Shown piece by piece: positions 50,505-63,800 of a stretch of 64,000 nt of DNA. Position 1 is the stretch's first letter. Each line of letters starts with the position of its first letter. Made by a program: the position numbers and the translations under genes. Source of the stretch: Erodium maritimum (Eukaryota > Streptophyta > Magnoliopsida > Geraniales > Geraniaceae); NCBI GenBank assembly GCA_963921825.1, contig OY997589.1:248001-312000 (forward strand). Reading direction: 5' to 3'. The notes beneath the pieces are model-generated. The model saw nothing but the letters and a program-made list of their open reading frames with translations, was not told where the DNA came from and did not search any database.

Positions 50505-50845
50505 CTTCTTTCTCGAAGGATAACACAGGACCTTCTTAGGATCATCCTGGCACACAAGGGGTGGCCCTGACTTTACTACATGTTCTATCTTGCTTGACTG
50601 GTTTTGGGTGGGAAGAGAAACAGGGTGTACTTTTGTATTTTGAGCACTGTAATTAATCACTGGGGAGCTGATCATGTTCACCTGCCACATGAGCATTACC
50701 CTCTGCCACAAAAGCCTTTGCTGTTACCTGTTTTTCATGAAGAGTACTATTATCAACTCCATTTATATCAGGGTCCTGTTGCTGCTTTAGTTTATTTTTC
50801 GTTTGGGTTCACCAAGTCTGTTTCTGTCTTCTTCCATATGCTTGG
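50505..50845 (-). pseudogene. Duplicated fragment of the PHD gene's large exon
   Basis: This matches about 43915-44280 in the same orientation, with a high proportion of identical bases, one internal deletion of about 20 bases and scattered changes (for example GACCTTCTTAGGATCATCC in both). It has no start, PHD or GNAT part. It follows directly on the POLD1 break, with a short shared string (CTTCTTTC) at the junction. Confidence 0.85.
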
Positions 50846-50865
50846 GGAAAAAACAAAAGGTCATT

Positions 50866-51215
50866 AGCGGGTATATTTTTGTATTTTTCCCTAACAACAA
50901 CTTCAAGACTCCTAAAAGCAGAATTTGAAACTGAAACCCAATATTTACTCCAGCACTTAAACCCTTCCTCCCTAATAGTCATAAACTTCGAATTGTCATC
51001 ATCAACCTTGTAAATCCCCACAAGATAGAAACTTGACACAACTCTGTTCAAGATAAAATGCTCAAAATCACATCTCCAATCTCCATACCCCAACAATTCA
51101 TAAGTACTCATAACAACCCCAATACCAGTCGGCCATACAATCATTTCATAAGTTTGTGCTGTTAATTTGGAAGAGCATAACTTTAATTGCATCAATGTTA
51201 CTGATAGATATAACA
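50866..51215 (-). CDS. Unrecognised exon-like open frame
   Basis: On the minus strand an open frame (within 50809-51216) reads like real protein: TYEMIVWPTGIGVV, YGDWRCDFEHFILNRVVSS, EGFKCWSKYWVSVSNS, LEVVVREKYKNIP. I cannot name the family. It has no full gene context here. Its 3'-side portion as drawn on the plus strand (51029-51215) is repeated in each unit of the copia array. It may be a captured host-gene exon. Confidence 0.45.
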
Positions 51216-54200
51216 TATTTACTGTTACATCTCAACACTCAGGTTTTGAGATGTAACAGTACTAGTGAGCTTTATCCAGTCACTTCGTCCGTGTCTCTTG
51301 GTTCTCCCTCAGCTTTCACTGCTTTGTCTCCTCAGATTTGGCATTCCCGTTTGGGTCATCCTGGTGATCCGGTCTTCTCTTCTCTTCGTAGTCAAAATTT
51401 GATATCTTGTTCATCAAACAATAAACTGCCTGTTTGTCATTCTTGTGTTTTTGGCAAACATATTAAGTTGCCTTTTGTTTCTTCATTAAACACTACTCAT
51501 GCACCATTTGATATTATTCATGCTGATTTATGGACTACTCCTGTGTTAAGTATTGCTGGTCACCGTTATTACTTATTGCTTCTTGATGATTATACCAATT
51601 TTTTGTGGACTTTTCCTTTGGGTGCTAAATCGCAAGTCTTTTCAATATTTACTATGTTCATTGCTTACGTTCGCACTCAATTCAATTGTTCAATAAAAAG
51701 TTTTCAATGTGATAACGGAAAAGAATTTGATAACTCATCATTTCATCAGTTTTGTGTTACAACAGGAATGGTTTTTCGATTTTCATGTCCTAATACATCC
51801 TCTCAAAATGGTCGTGCAGAACGTAAAATACGTACTGTTAATAATATGGTTCGTACTTTGCTGTTTCATGCACATCTTCCCTCATCTTTTTGGCATCATG
51901 CCCTGCACATGTCCACCTACCTTCACAATGTTCTTCCTTCAAAATTACTGAATTTTTCCTCTCCAACTCAACTACTTTTTCATCGTACCCCCTCTTATCA
52001 TCATCTCCGAACATTTGGTTGTCTATGTTTCCCACTACTTCCCTCTAATACAATTCATAAGTTACAGTCTCGATCACGACCTTGTGTTTTTCTGGGTTAC
52101 CCTTCTCAGCATAGAGGATACAAATGTTTTGATATTGCTAATAACAAAATCATAATATGTAGACATGTTGTCTTTGATGAATCGGCTTTTCCCTATTCTT
52201 CGATTTCTAACCATAATTCTGCAGAATACTCCTTTTTGGATGATCTTTCGCCTTCCCTGCAGCTCCACTATCAACTCAATCATTCACACCCTGCAGCTCC
52301 CAGCACCGGTTCATCCTTCACCCCGGCCAGCCCATCTGTGTCTTCGCCTACCCAGTCCAGACAACCAGTCTCATCCACACCTGCTGGGCCCACAAGTCCC
52401 AGTCGGTCCAACCAGCTCGTGAGCCCAACCTCCATCTCACCCAGCCGACCCAGCTTGGTCCCCTCGGATCCGCCGTTGCCTACAACTCCACATCCCTCAC
52501 CAGTCCAGATCAATCCCCGTCCACCGCCACAGGTTCATCCTATGACCACCAGAAGCCGGACTGGTAATCTCAAACCTAAAGTCCTTTTTAATCTTCATTC
52601 TACCCTAGAACCATCCCCTATCCCGAAAAACCCTAAGCTTGCTCTAGATGACCCTAACTGGAAACTAGCAATACTTGACGAGTTTGAGGCTTTAATTAAC
52701 AATAAGACGTGGGAGTTAGTTCCTCGTCCTCCTAATACTAATGTGATTCGGTCTATGTGGGTTTTTCGTCATAAAAAACGGTCCGACGGTTCTTTTGAGC
52801 GGTATAAGGCTCGTCTTGTAGGTGATGGACGTTCTCAGCAGGTTGGCGTAGATTGTGACGAAACGTTCAGCCCAATGGTGAAACCGGCATCCATCCGCAC
52901 AGTGCTCAGCCTTGCAGTATCGCGTTCTTGGCCCATTCATCAGCTGGACGTCAAGAACGCTTTTCTGCATGGTCATCTTCAGGAGACAGTTTATATGCAT
53001 CAGCCAATGGGTTTTCGCAGTTCCTCCCACCCAGATCATGTGTGCTTATTGAAGCGCTCCCTCTATGGCTTGAAGCAAGCTCCTCGTGCCTGGTACCAGC
53101 GTTTCACAGACTTTGTGTCTACCATCGGCTTCACCCACAGCAAGTCTGATCACTCGTTGTTCGTTTATCGTCAGGGGTCCAACATCGCATATCTCCTCCT
53201 CTACGTGGACGACATCATTCTCACCACCTCGAGTGATGCTCTTCGCTGCTCTATTATGGATGCTTTGGACTCTGAGTTCGCGATGAAGGATCTCGGCCCG
53301 CTGTCATTTTTCTTGGGTATTTCTGTTTCCCGACACTCTGATGGGATGTTTCTATCTCAACGGAAGTATGCTGAAGATATTATCCACAGAGCTGGTATGA
53401 GTTCGTGTTCTCCATCTGCAACGCCCGTGGACACCAAGGCCAAAGTGAGTGCAGACTCCGGTCCTCCATTTGCTAATCCCACACTCTATCACAGTTTGGC
53501 TGGTGCATTGCAATACCTCACATTCACTCGTCCGGACATTTCATATGCTGTCCAGCAGATATGCCTTCACATGCATGACCCTCAGGACACCCACATGGGG
53601 GCGCTTAAGTGCATTATTCGCTACATACAGGGCACTCTGCATTTGGGTCTTCATTTGTACTCATCGAGCAATACTGACATGGTTGCTTATACGGACGCTG
53701 ATTGGGCTGGATGTCCTGACACTCGACGTTCCACATCGGGGTACTGTTTCTTCTTGGGCGATAATCTCATCTCCTGGTCTTCCAAGCGACAACCTACCAT
53801 TTCTCGATCGAGCACTGAGGCTGAGTACAGGGGTGTTGCGAACGTTGTTTCTGAATCTTGTTGGATACGTAACCTCCTTTTGGAACTACATTGTCCTTTA
53901 TCCAGATCCACCCTGGTGTACTACGACAATGTCAGTGCCATTTACTTATCCGGCAACCCGGTTCAGCATCAACGTACAAAACACATCGAGCTCGATATCC
54001 ATTTTGTCCGCGAGAAGGTTGCTAAAGGGCATATTCGAGTTCTTCATGTCCCTTCCAGGTCTCAGATAGCAGACATTTTTACGAAGGGACTCCCACATGT
54101 TCTTTTCTCTGATTTCAGGTCCAGTCTGAACGTCCTGCCTCCTCCCGTTCTGACTGCAGGGGCGTGATAGATATATTTGATATGTTCAGTTTGTAATTCA

Positions 54201-54298
54201 AATGTATCTAATCCTATACTGGATAACATATTTACATGTATTTAACACATTGACGTTAATGAGAAAAGGGCAACGAATCCTATTCCAACAGTTACCTC
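51029..54298 (+). mobile_element. Copia-derived tandem array, unit 1 (3,270 bp)
   Basis: The unit has about 190 bases of the exon-like host sequence, a fold-back, then a Ty1/copia pol segment in one open frame (51156-54167). The domains in order are GAG-pre-integrase, integrase core, a Pro/Ser-rich spacer, reverse transcriptase and RNase H. The style of the RNase H part suggests the Ale/Retrofit lineage (inference). LTR-like sequence starting TGATAGATATA follows at about 54165. No gag or paired LTRs are present, so this is an incomplete fossil. Its left edge is continuous with unique host-like sequence. Confidence 0.9.
51220..51261. repeat. 16-bp fold-back at the host/copia junction, repeated in every unit
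   Basis: TACTGTTACATCTCAA (51220-51235) and its perfect reverse complement (51246-51261) enclose a 10-base loop. The same hairpin recurs 3,270 bases apart near 54490, 57760 and 61030. Confidence 0.9.
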
Positions 54299-57200
54299 AA
54301 ACTTGACACAACTCTGTTCAAGATAAAATGCTCAAAATCACATCTCCAATCTCCATACCCCAACAATTCATAAGTACTCATAACAACCCCAATACCAGTC
54401 GGCCATACAATCATTTCATAAGTTTGTGCTGTTAATTTGGAAGAGCATAACTTTAATTGCATCAATGTTACTGATAGATATAACATATTTACTGTTACAT
54501 CTCAACACTCAGGTTTTGAGATGTAACAGTACTAGTGAGCTTTATCCAGTCACTTCGTCCGTGTCTCTTGGTTCTCCCTCAGCTTTCACTGCTTTGTCTC
54601 CTCAGATTTGGCATTCCCGTTTGGGTCATCCTGGTGATCCGGTCTTCTCTTCTCTTCGTAGTCAAAATTTGATATCTTGTTCATCAAACAATAAACTGCC
54701 TGTTTGTCATTCTTGTGTTTTTGGCAAACATATTAAGTTGCCTTTTGTTTCTTCATTAAACACTACTCATGCACCATTTGATATTATTCATGCTGATTTA
54801 TGGACTACTCCTGTGTTAAGTATTGCTGGTCACCGTTATTACTTATTGCTTCTTGATGATTATACCAATTTTTTGTGGACTTTTCCTTTGGGTGCTAAAT
54901 CGCAAGTCTTTTCAATATTTACTATGTTCATTGCTTACGTTCGCACTCAATTCAATTGTTCAATAAAAAGTTTTCAATGTGATAACGGAAAAGAATTTGA
55001 TAACTCATCATTTCATCAGTTTTGTGTTACAACAGGAATGGTTTTTCGATTTTCATGTCCTAATACATCCTCTCAAAATGGTCGTGCAGAACGTAAAATA
55101 CGTACTGTTAATAATATGGTTCGTACTTTGCTGTTTCATGCACATCTTCCCTCATCTTTTTGGCATCATGCCCTGCACATGTCCACCTACCTTCACAATG
55201 TTCTTCCTTCAAAATTACTGAATTTTTCCTCTCCAACTCAACTACTTTTTCATCGTACCCCCTCTTATCATCATCTCCGAACATTTGGTTGTCTATGTTT
55301 CCCACTACTTCCCTCTAATACAATTCATAAGTTACAGTCTCGATCACGACCTTGTGTTTTTCTGGGTTACCCTTCTCAGCATAGAGGATACAAATGTTTT
55401 GATATTGCTAATAACAAAATCATAATATGTAGACATGTTGTCTTTGATGAATCGGCTTTTCCCTATTCTTCGATTTCTAACCATAATTCTGCAGAATACT
55501 CCTTTTTGGATGATCTTTCGCCTTCCCTGCAGCTCCACTATCAACTCAATCATTCACACCCTGCAGCTCCCAGCACCGGTTCATCCTTCACCCCGGCCAG
55601 CCCATCTGTGTCTTCGCCTACCCAGTCCAGACAACCAGTCTCATCCACACCTGCTGGGCCCACAAGTCCCAGTCGGTCCAACCAGCTCGTGAGCCCAACC
55701 TCCATCTCACCCAGCCGACCCAGCTTGGTCCCCTCGGATCCGCCGTTGCCTACAACTCCACATCCCTCACCAGTCCAGATCAATCCCCGTCCACCGCCAC
55801 AGGTTCATCCTATGACCACCAGAAGCCGGACTGGTAATCTCAAACCTAAAGTCCTTTTTAATCTTCATTCTACCCTAGAACCATCCCCTATCCCGAAAAA
55901 CCCTAAGCTTGCTCTAGATGACCCTAACTGGAAACTAGCAATACTTGACGAGTTTGAGGCTTTAATTAACAATAAGACGTGGGAGTTAGTTCCTCGTCCT
56001 CCTAATACTAATGTGATTCGGTCTATGTGGGTTTTTCGTCATAAAAAACGGTCCGACGGTTCTTTTGAGCGGTATAAGGCTCGTCTTGTAGGTGATGGAC
56101 GTTCTCAGCAGGTTGGCGTAGATTGTGACGAAACGTTCAGCCCAATGGTGAAACCGGCATCCATCCGCACAGTGCTCAGCCTTGCAGTATCGCGTTCTTG
56201 GCCCATTCATCAGCTGGACGTCAAGAACGCTTTTCTGCATGGTCATCTTCAGGAGACAGTTTATATGCATCAGCCAATGGGTTTTCGCAGTTCCTCCCAC
56301 CCAGATCATGTGTGCTTATTGAAGCGCTCCCTCTATGGCTTGAAGCAAGCTCCTCGTGCCTGGTACCAGCGTTTCACAGACTTTGTGTCTACCATCGGCT
56401 TCACCCACAGCAAGTCTGATCACTCGTTGTTCGTTTATCGTCAGGGGTCCAACATCGCATATCTCCTCCTCTACGTGGACGACATCATTCTCACCACCTC
56501 GAGTGATGCTCTTCGCTGCTCTATTATGGATGCTTTGGACTCTGAGTTCGCGATGAAGGATCTCGGCCCGCTGTCATTTTTCTTGGGTATTTCTGTTTCC
56601 CGACACTCTGATGGGATGTTTCTATCTCAACGGAAGTATGCTGAAGATATTATCCACAGAGCTGGTATGAGTTCGTGTTCTCCATCTGCAACGCCCGTGG
56701 ACACCAAGGCCAAAGTGAGTGCAGACTCCGGTCCTCCATTTGCTAATCCCACACTCTATCACAGTTTGGCTGGTGCATTGCAATACCTCACATTCACTCG
56801 TCCGGACATTTCATATGCTGTCCAGCAGATATGCCTTCACATGCATGACCCTCAGGACACCCACATGGGGGCGCTTAAGTGCATTATTCGCTACATACAG
56901 GGCACTCTGCATTTGGGTCTTCATTTGTACTCATCGAGCAATACTGACATGGTTGCTTATACGGACGCTGATTGGGCTGGATGTCCTGACACTCGACGTT
57001 CCACATCGGGGTACTGTTTCTTCTTGGGCGATAATCTCATCTCCTGGTCTTCCAAGCGACAACCTACCATTTCTCGATCGAGCACTGAGGCTGAGTACAG
57101 GGGTGTTGCGAACGTTGTTTCTGAATCTTGTTGGATACGTAACCTCCTTTTGGAACTACATTGTCCTTTATCCAGATCCACCCTGGTGTACTACGACAAT

Positions 57201-57568
57201 GTCAGTGCCATTTACTTATCCGGCAACCCGGTTCAGCATCAACGTACAAAACACATCGAGCTCGATATCCATTTTGTCCGCGAGAAGGTTGCTAAAGGGC
57301 ATATTCGAGTTCTTCATGTCCCTTCCAGGTCTCAGATAGCAGACATTTTTACGAAGGGACTCCCACATGTTCTTTTCTCTGATTTCAGGTCCAGTCTGAA
57401 CGTCCTGCCTCCTCCCGTTCTGACTGCAGGGGCGTGATAGATATATTTGATATGTTCAGTTTGTAATTCAAATGTATCTAATCCTATACTGGATAACATA
57501 TTTACATGTATTTAACACATTGACGTTAATGAGAAAAGGGCAACGAATCCTATTCCAACAGTTACCTC
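54299..57568 (+). mobile_element. Copia-derived tandem array, unit 2 (3,270 bp)
   Basis: A head-to-tail repeat of unit 1. The translated pol frame (54426-57437) is identical to unit 1, and I see no base differences by eye. The join to unit 1 reads GTTACCTC then AAACTTGACAC, a junction absent from the array's left edge. Confidence 0.9.
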
Positions 57569-60500
57569 AAACTTGACACAACTCTGTTCAAGATAAAATG
57601 CTCAAAATCACATCTCCAATCTCCATACCCCAACAATTCATAAGTACTCATAACAACCCCAATACCAGTCGGCCATACAATCATTTCATAAGTTTGTGCT
57701 GTTAATTTGGAAGAGCATAACTTTAATTGCATCAATGTTACTGATAGATATAACATATTTACTGTTACATCTCAACACTCAGGTTTTGAGATGTAACAGT
57801 ACTAGTGAGCTTTATCCAGTCACTTCGTCCGTGTCTCTTGGTTCTCCCTCAGCTTTCACTGCTTTGTCTCCTCAGATTTGGCATTCCCGTTTGGGTCATC
57901 CTGGTGATCCGGTCTTCTCTTCTCTTCGTAGTCAAAATTTGATATCTTGTTCATCAAACAATAAACTGCCTGTTTGTCATTCTTGTGTTTTTGGCAAACA
58001 TATTAAGTTGCCTTTTGTTTCTTCATTAAACACTACTCATGCACCATTTGATATTATTCATGCTGATTTATGGACTACTCCTGTGTTAAGTATTGCTGGT
58101 CACCGTTATTACTTATTGCTTCTTGATGATTATACCAATTTTTTGTGGACTTTTCCTTTGGGTGCTAAATCGCAAGTCTTTTCAATATTTACTATGTTCA
58201 TTGCTTACGTTCGCACTCAATTCAATTGTTCAATAAAAAGTTTTCAATGTGATAACGGAAAAGAATTTGATAACTCATCATTTCATCAGTTTTGTGTTAC
58301 AACAGGAATGGTTTTTCGATTTTCATGTCCTAATACATCCTCTCAAAATGGTCGTGCAGAACGTAAAATACGTACTGTTAATAATATGGTTCGTACTTTG
58401 CTGTTTCATGCACATCTTCCCTCATCTTTTTGGCATCATGCCCTGCACATGTCCACCTACCTTCACAATGTTCTTCCTTCAAAATTACTGAATTTTTCCT
58501 CTCCAACTCAACTACTTTTTCATCGTACCCCCTCTTATCATCATCTCCGAACATTTGGTTGTCTATGTTTCCCACTACTTCCCTCTAATACAATTCATAA
58601 GTTACAGTCTCGATCACGACCTTGTGTTTTTCTGGGTTACCCTTCTCAGCATAGAGGATACAAATGTTTTGATATTGCTAATAACAAAATCATAATATGT
58701 AGACATGTTGTCTTTGATGAATCGGCTTTTCCCTATTCTTCGATTTCTAACCATAATTCTGCAGAATACTCCTTTTTGGATGATCTTTCGCCTTCCCTGC
58801 AGCTCCACTATCAACTCAATCATTCACACCCTGCAGCTCCCAGCACCGGTTCATCCTTCACCCCGGCCAGCCCATCTGTGTCTTCGCCTACCCAGTCCAG
58901 ACAACCAGTCTCATCCACACCTGCTGGGCCCACAAGTCCCAGTCGGTCCAACCAGCTCGTGAGCCCAACCTCCATCTCACCCAGCCGACCCAGCTTGGTC
59001 CCCTCGGATCCGCCGTTGCCTACAACTCCACATCCCTCACCAGTCCAGATCAATCCCCGTCCACCGCCACAGGTTCATCCTATGACCACCAGAAGCCGGA
59101 CTGGTAATCTCAAACCTAAAGTCCTTTTTAATCTTCATTCTACCCTAGAACCATCCCCTATCCCGAAAAACCCTAAGCTTGCTCTAGATGACCCTAACTG
59201 GAAACTAGCAATACTTGACGAGTTTGAGGCTTTAATTAACAATAAGACGTGGGAGTTAGTTCCTCGTCCTCCTAATACTAATGTGATTCGGTCTATGTGG
59301 GTTTTTCGTCATAAAAAACGGTCCGACGGTTCTTTTGAGCGGTATAAGGCTCGTCTTGTAGGTGATGGACGTTCTCAGCAGGTTGGCGTAGATTGTGACG
59401 AAACGTTCAGCCCAATGGTGAAACCGGCATCCATCCGCACAGTGCTCAGCCTTGCAGTATCGCGTTCTTGGCCCATTCATCAGCTGGACGTCAAGAACGC
59501 TTTTCTGCATGGTCATCTTCAGGAGACAGTTTATATGCATCAGCCAATGGGTTTTCGCAGTTCCTCCCACCCAGATCATGTGTGCTTATTGAAGCGCTCC
59601 CTCTATGGCTTGAAGCAAGCTCCTCGTGCCTGGTACCAGCGTTTCACAGACTTTGTGTCTACCATCGGCTTCACCCACAGCAAGTCTGATCACTCGTTGT
59701 TCGTTTATCGTCAGGGGTCCAACATCGCATATCTCCTCCTCTACGTGGACGACATCATTCTCACCACCTCGAGTGATGCTCTTCGCTGCTCTATTATGGA
59801 TGCTTTGGACTCTGAGTTCGCGATGAAGGATCTCGGCCCGCTGTCATTTTTCTTGGGTATTTCTGTTTCCCGACACTCTGATGGGATGTTTCTATCTCAA
59901 CGGAAGTATGCTGAAGATATTATCCACAGAGCTGGTATGAGTTCGTGTTCTCCATCTGCAACGCCCGTGGACACCAAGGCCAAAGTGAGTGCAGACTCCG
60001 GTCCTCCATTTGCTAATCCCACACTCTATCACAGTTTGGCTGGTGCATTGCAATACCTCACATTCACTCGTCCGGACATTTCATATGCTGTCCAGCAGAT
60101 ATGCCTTCACATGCATGACCCTCAGGACACCCACATGGGGGCGCTTAAGTGCATTATTCGCTACATACAGGGCACTCTGCATTTGGGTCTTCATTTGTAC
60201 TCATCGAGCAATACTGACATGGTTGCTTATACGGACGCTGATTGGGCTGGATGTCCTGACACTCGACGTTCCACATCGGGGTACTGTTTCTTCTTGGGCG
60301 ATAATCTCATCTCCTGGTCTTCCAAGCGACAACCTACCATTTCTCGATCGAGCACTGAGGCTGAGTACAGGGGTGTTGCGAACGTTGTTTCTGAATCTTG
60401 TTGGATACGTAACCTCCTTTTGGAACTACATTGTCCTTTATCCAGATCCACCCTGGTGTACTACGACAATGTCAGTGCCATTTACTTATCCGGCAACCCG

Positions 60501-60838
60501 GTTCAGCATCAACGTACAAAACACATCGAGCTCGATATCCATTTTGTCCGCGAGAAGGTTGCTAAAGGGCATATTCGAGTTCTTCATGTCCCTTCCAGGT
60601 CTCAGATAGCAGACATTTTTACGAAGGGACTCCCACATGTTCTTTTCTCTGATTTCAGGTCCAGTCTGAACGTCCTGCCTCCTCCCGTTCTGACTGCAGG
60701 GGCGTGATAGATATATTTGATATGTTCAGTTTGTAATTCAAATGTATCTAATCCTATACTGGATAACATATTTACATGTATTTAACACATTGACGTTAAT
60801 GAGAAAAGGGCAACGAATCCTATTCCAACAGTTACCTC
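57569..60838 (+). mobile_element. Copia-derived tandem array, unit 3 (3,270 bp)
   Basis: The third head-to-tail unit, with its pol frame at 57696-60707, apparently identical to units 1 and 2. Confidence 0.9.
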
Positions 60839-63800
60839 AAACTTGACACAACTCTGTTCAAGATAAAATGCTCAAAATCACATCTCCAATCTCCATACCC
60901 CAACAATTCATAAGTACTCATAACAACCCCAATACCAGTCGGCCATACAATCATTTCATAAGTTTGTGCTGTTAATTTGGAAGAGCATAACTTTAATTGC
61001 ATCAATGTTACTGATAGATATAACATATTTACTGTTACATCTCAACACTCAGGTTTTGAGATGTAACAGTACTAGTGAGCTTTATCCAGTCACTTCGTCC
61101 GTGTCTCTTGGTTCTCCCTCAGCTTTCACTGCTTTGTCTCCTCAGATTTGGCATTCCCGTTTGGGTCATCCTGGTGATCCGGTCTTCTCTTCTCTTCGTA
61201 GTCAAAATTTGATATCTTGTTCATCAAACAATAAACTGCCTGTTTGTCATTCTTGTGTTTTTGGCAAACATATTAAGTTGCCTTTTGTTTCTTCATTAAA
61301 CACTACTCATGCACCATTTGATATTATTCATGCTGATTTATGGACTACTCCTGTGTTAAGTATTGCTGGTCACCGTTATTACTTATTGCTTCTTGATGAT
61401 TATACCAATTTTTTGTGGACTTTTCCTTTGGGTGCTAAATCGCAAGTCTTTTCAATATTTACTATGTTCATTGCTTACGTTCGCACTCAATTCAATTGTT
61501 CAATAAAAAGTTTTCAATGTGATAACGGAAAAGAATTTGATAACTCATCATTTCATCAGTTTTGTGTTACAACAGGAATGGTTTTTCGATTTTCATGTCC
61601 TAATACATCCTCTCAAAATGGTCGTGCAGAACGTAAAATACGTACTGTTAATAATATGGTTCGTACTTTGCTGTTTCATGCACATCTTCCCTCATCTTTT
61701 TGGCATCATGCCCTGCACATGTCCACCTACCTTCACAATGTTCTTCCTTCAAAATTACTGAATTTTTCCTCTCCAACTCAACTACTTTTTCATCGTACCC
61801 CCTCTTATCATCATCTCCGAACATTTGGTTGTCTATGTTTCCCACTACTTCCCTCTAATACAATTCATAAGTTACAGTCTCGATCACGACCTTGTGTTTT
61901 TCTGGGTTACCCTTCTCAGCATAGAGGATACAAATGTTTTGATATTGCTAATAACAAAATCATAATATGTAGACATGTTGTCTTTGATGAATCGGCTTTT
62001 CCCTATTCTTCGATTTCTAACCATAATTCTGCAGAATACTCCTTTTTGGATGATCTTTCGCCTTCCCTGCAGCTCCACTATCAACTCAATCATTCACACC
62101 CTGCAGCTCCCAGCACCGGTTCATCCTTCACCCCGGCCAGCCCATCTGTGTCTTCGCCTACCCAGTCCAGACAACCAGTCTCATCCACACCTGCTGGGCC
62201 CACAAGTCCCAGTCGGTCCAACCAGCTCGTGAGCCCAACCTCCATCTCACCCAGCCGACCCAGCTTGGTCCCCTCGGATCCGCCGTTGCCTACAACTCCA
62301 CATCCCTCACCAGTCCAGATCAATCCCCGTCCACCGCCACAGGTTCATCCTATGACCACCAGAAGCCGGACTGGTAATCTCAAACCTAAAGTCCTTTTTA
62401 ATCTTCATTCTACCCTAGAACCATCCCCTATCCCGAAAAACCCTAAGCTTGCTCTAGATGACCCTAACTGGAAACTAGCAATACTTGACGAGTTTGAGGC
62501 TTTAATTAACAATAAGACGTGGGAGTTAGTTCCTCGTCCTCCTAATACTAATGTGATTCGGTCTATGTGGGTTTTTCGTCATAAAAAACGGTCCGACGGT
62601 TCTTTTGAGCGGTATAAGGCTCGTCTTGTAGGTGATGGACGTTCTCAGCAGGTTGGCGTAGATTGTGACGAAACGTTCAGCCCAATGGTGAAACCGGCAT
62701 CCATCCGCACAGTGCTCAGCCTTGCAGTATCGCGTTCTTGGCCCATTCATCAGCTGGACGTCAAGAACGCTTTTCTGCATGGTCATCTTCAGGAGACAGT
62801 TTATATGCATCAGCCAATGGGTTTTCGCAGTTCCTCCCACCCAGATCATGTGTGCTTATTGAAGCGCTCCCTCTATGGCTTGAAGCAAGCTCCTCGTGCC
62901 TGGTACCAGCGTTTCACAGACTTTGTGTCTACCATCGGCTTCACCCACAGCAAGTCTGATCACTCGTTGTTCGTTTATCGTCAGGGGTCCAACATCGCAT
63001 ATCTCCTCCTCTACGTGGACGACATCATTCTCACCACCTCGAGTGATGCTCTTCGCTGCTCTATTATGGATGCTTTGGACTCTGAGTTCGCGATGAAGGA
63101 TCTCGGCCCGCTGTCATTTTTCTTGGGTATTTCTGTTTCCCGACACTCTGATGGGATGTTTCTATCTCAACGGAAGTATGCTGAAGATATTATCCACAGA
63201 GCTGGTATGAGTTCGTGTTCTCCATCTGCAACGCCCGTGGACACCAAGGCCAAAGTGAGTGCAGACTCCGGTCCTCCATTTGCTAATCCCACACTCTATC
63301 ACAGTTTGGCTGGTGCATTGCAATACCTCACATTCACTCGTCCGGACATTTCATATGCTGTCCAGCAGATATGCCTTCACATGCATGACCCTCAGGACAC
63401 CCACATGGGGGCGCTTAAGTGCATTATTCGCTACATACAGGGCACTCTGCATTTGGGTCTTCATTTGTACTCATCGAGCAATACTGACATGGTTGCTTAT
63501 ACGGACGCTGATTGGGCTGGATGTCCTGACACTCGACGTTCCACATCGGGGTACTGTTTCTTCTTGGGCGATAATCTCATCTCCTGGTCTTCCAAGCGAC
63601 AACCTACCATTTCTCGATCGAGCACTGAGGCTGAGTACAGGGGTGTTGCGAACGTTGTTTCTGAATCTTGTTGGATACGTAACCTCCTTTTGGAACTACA
63701 TTGTCCTTTATCCAGATCCACCCTGGTGTACTACGACAATGTCAGTGCCATTTACTTATCCGGCAACCCGGTTCAGCATCAACGTACAAAACACATCGAG

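Noticed and set aside
51709-54069. Additional open frames on both strands within the copia unit, repeated in each unit
   Set aside because: They are shadows of the pol frame in other registers, with no domain similarity.
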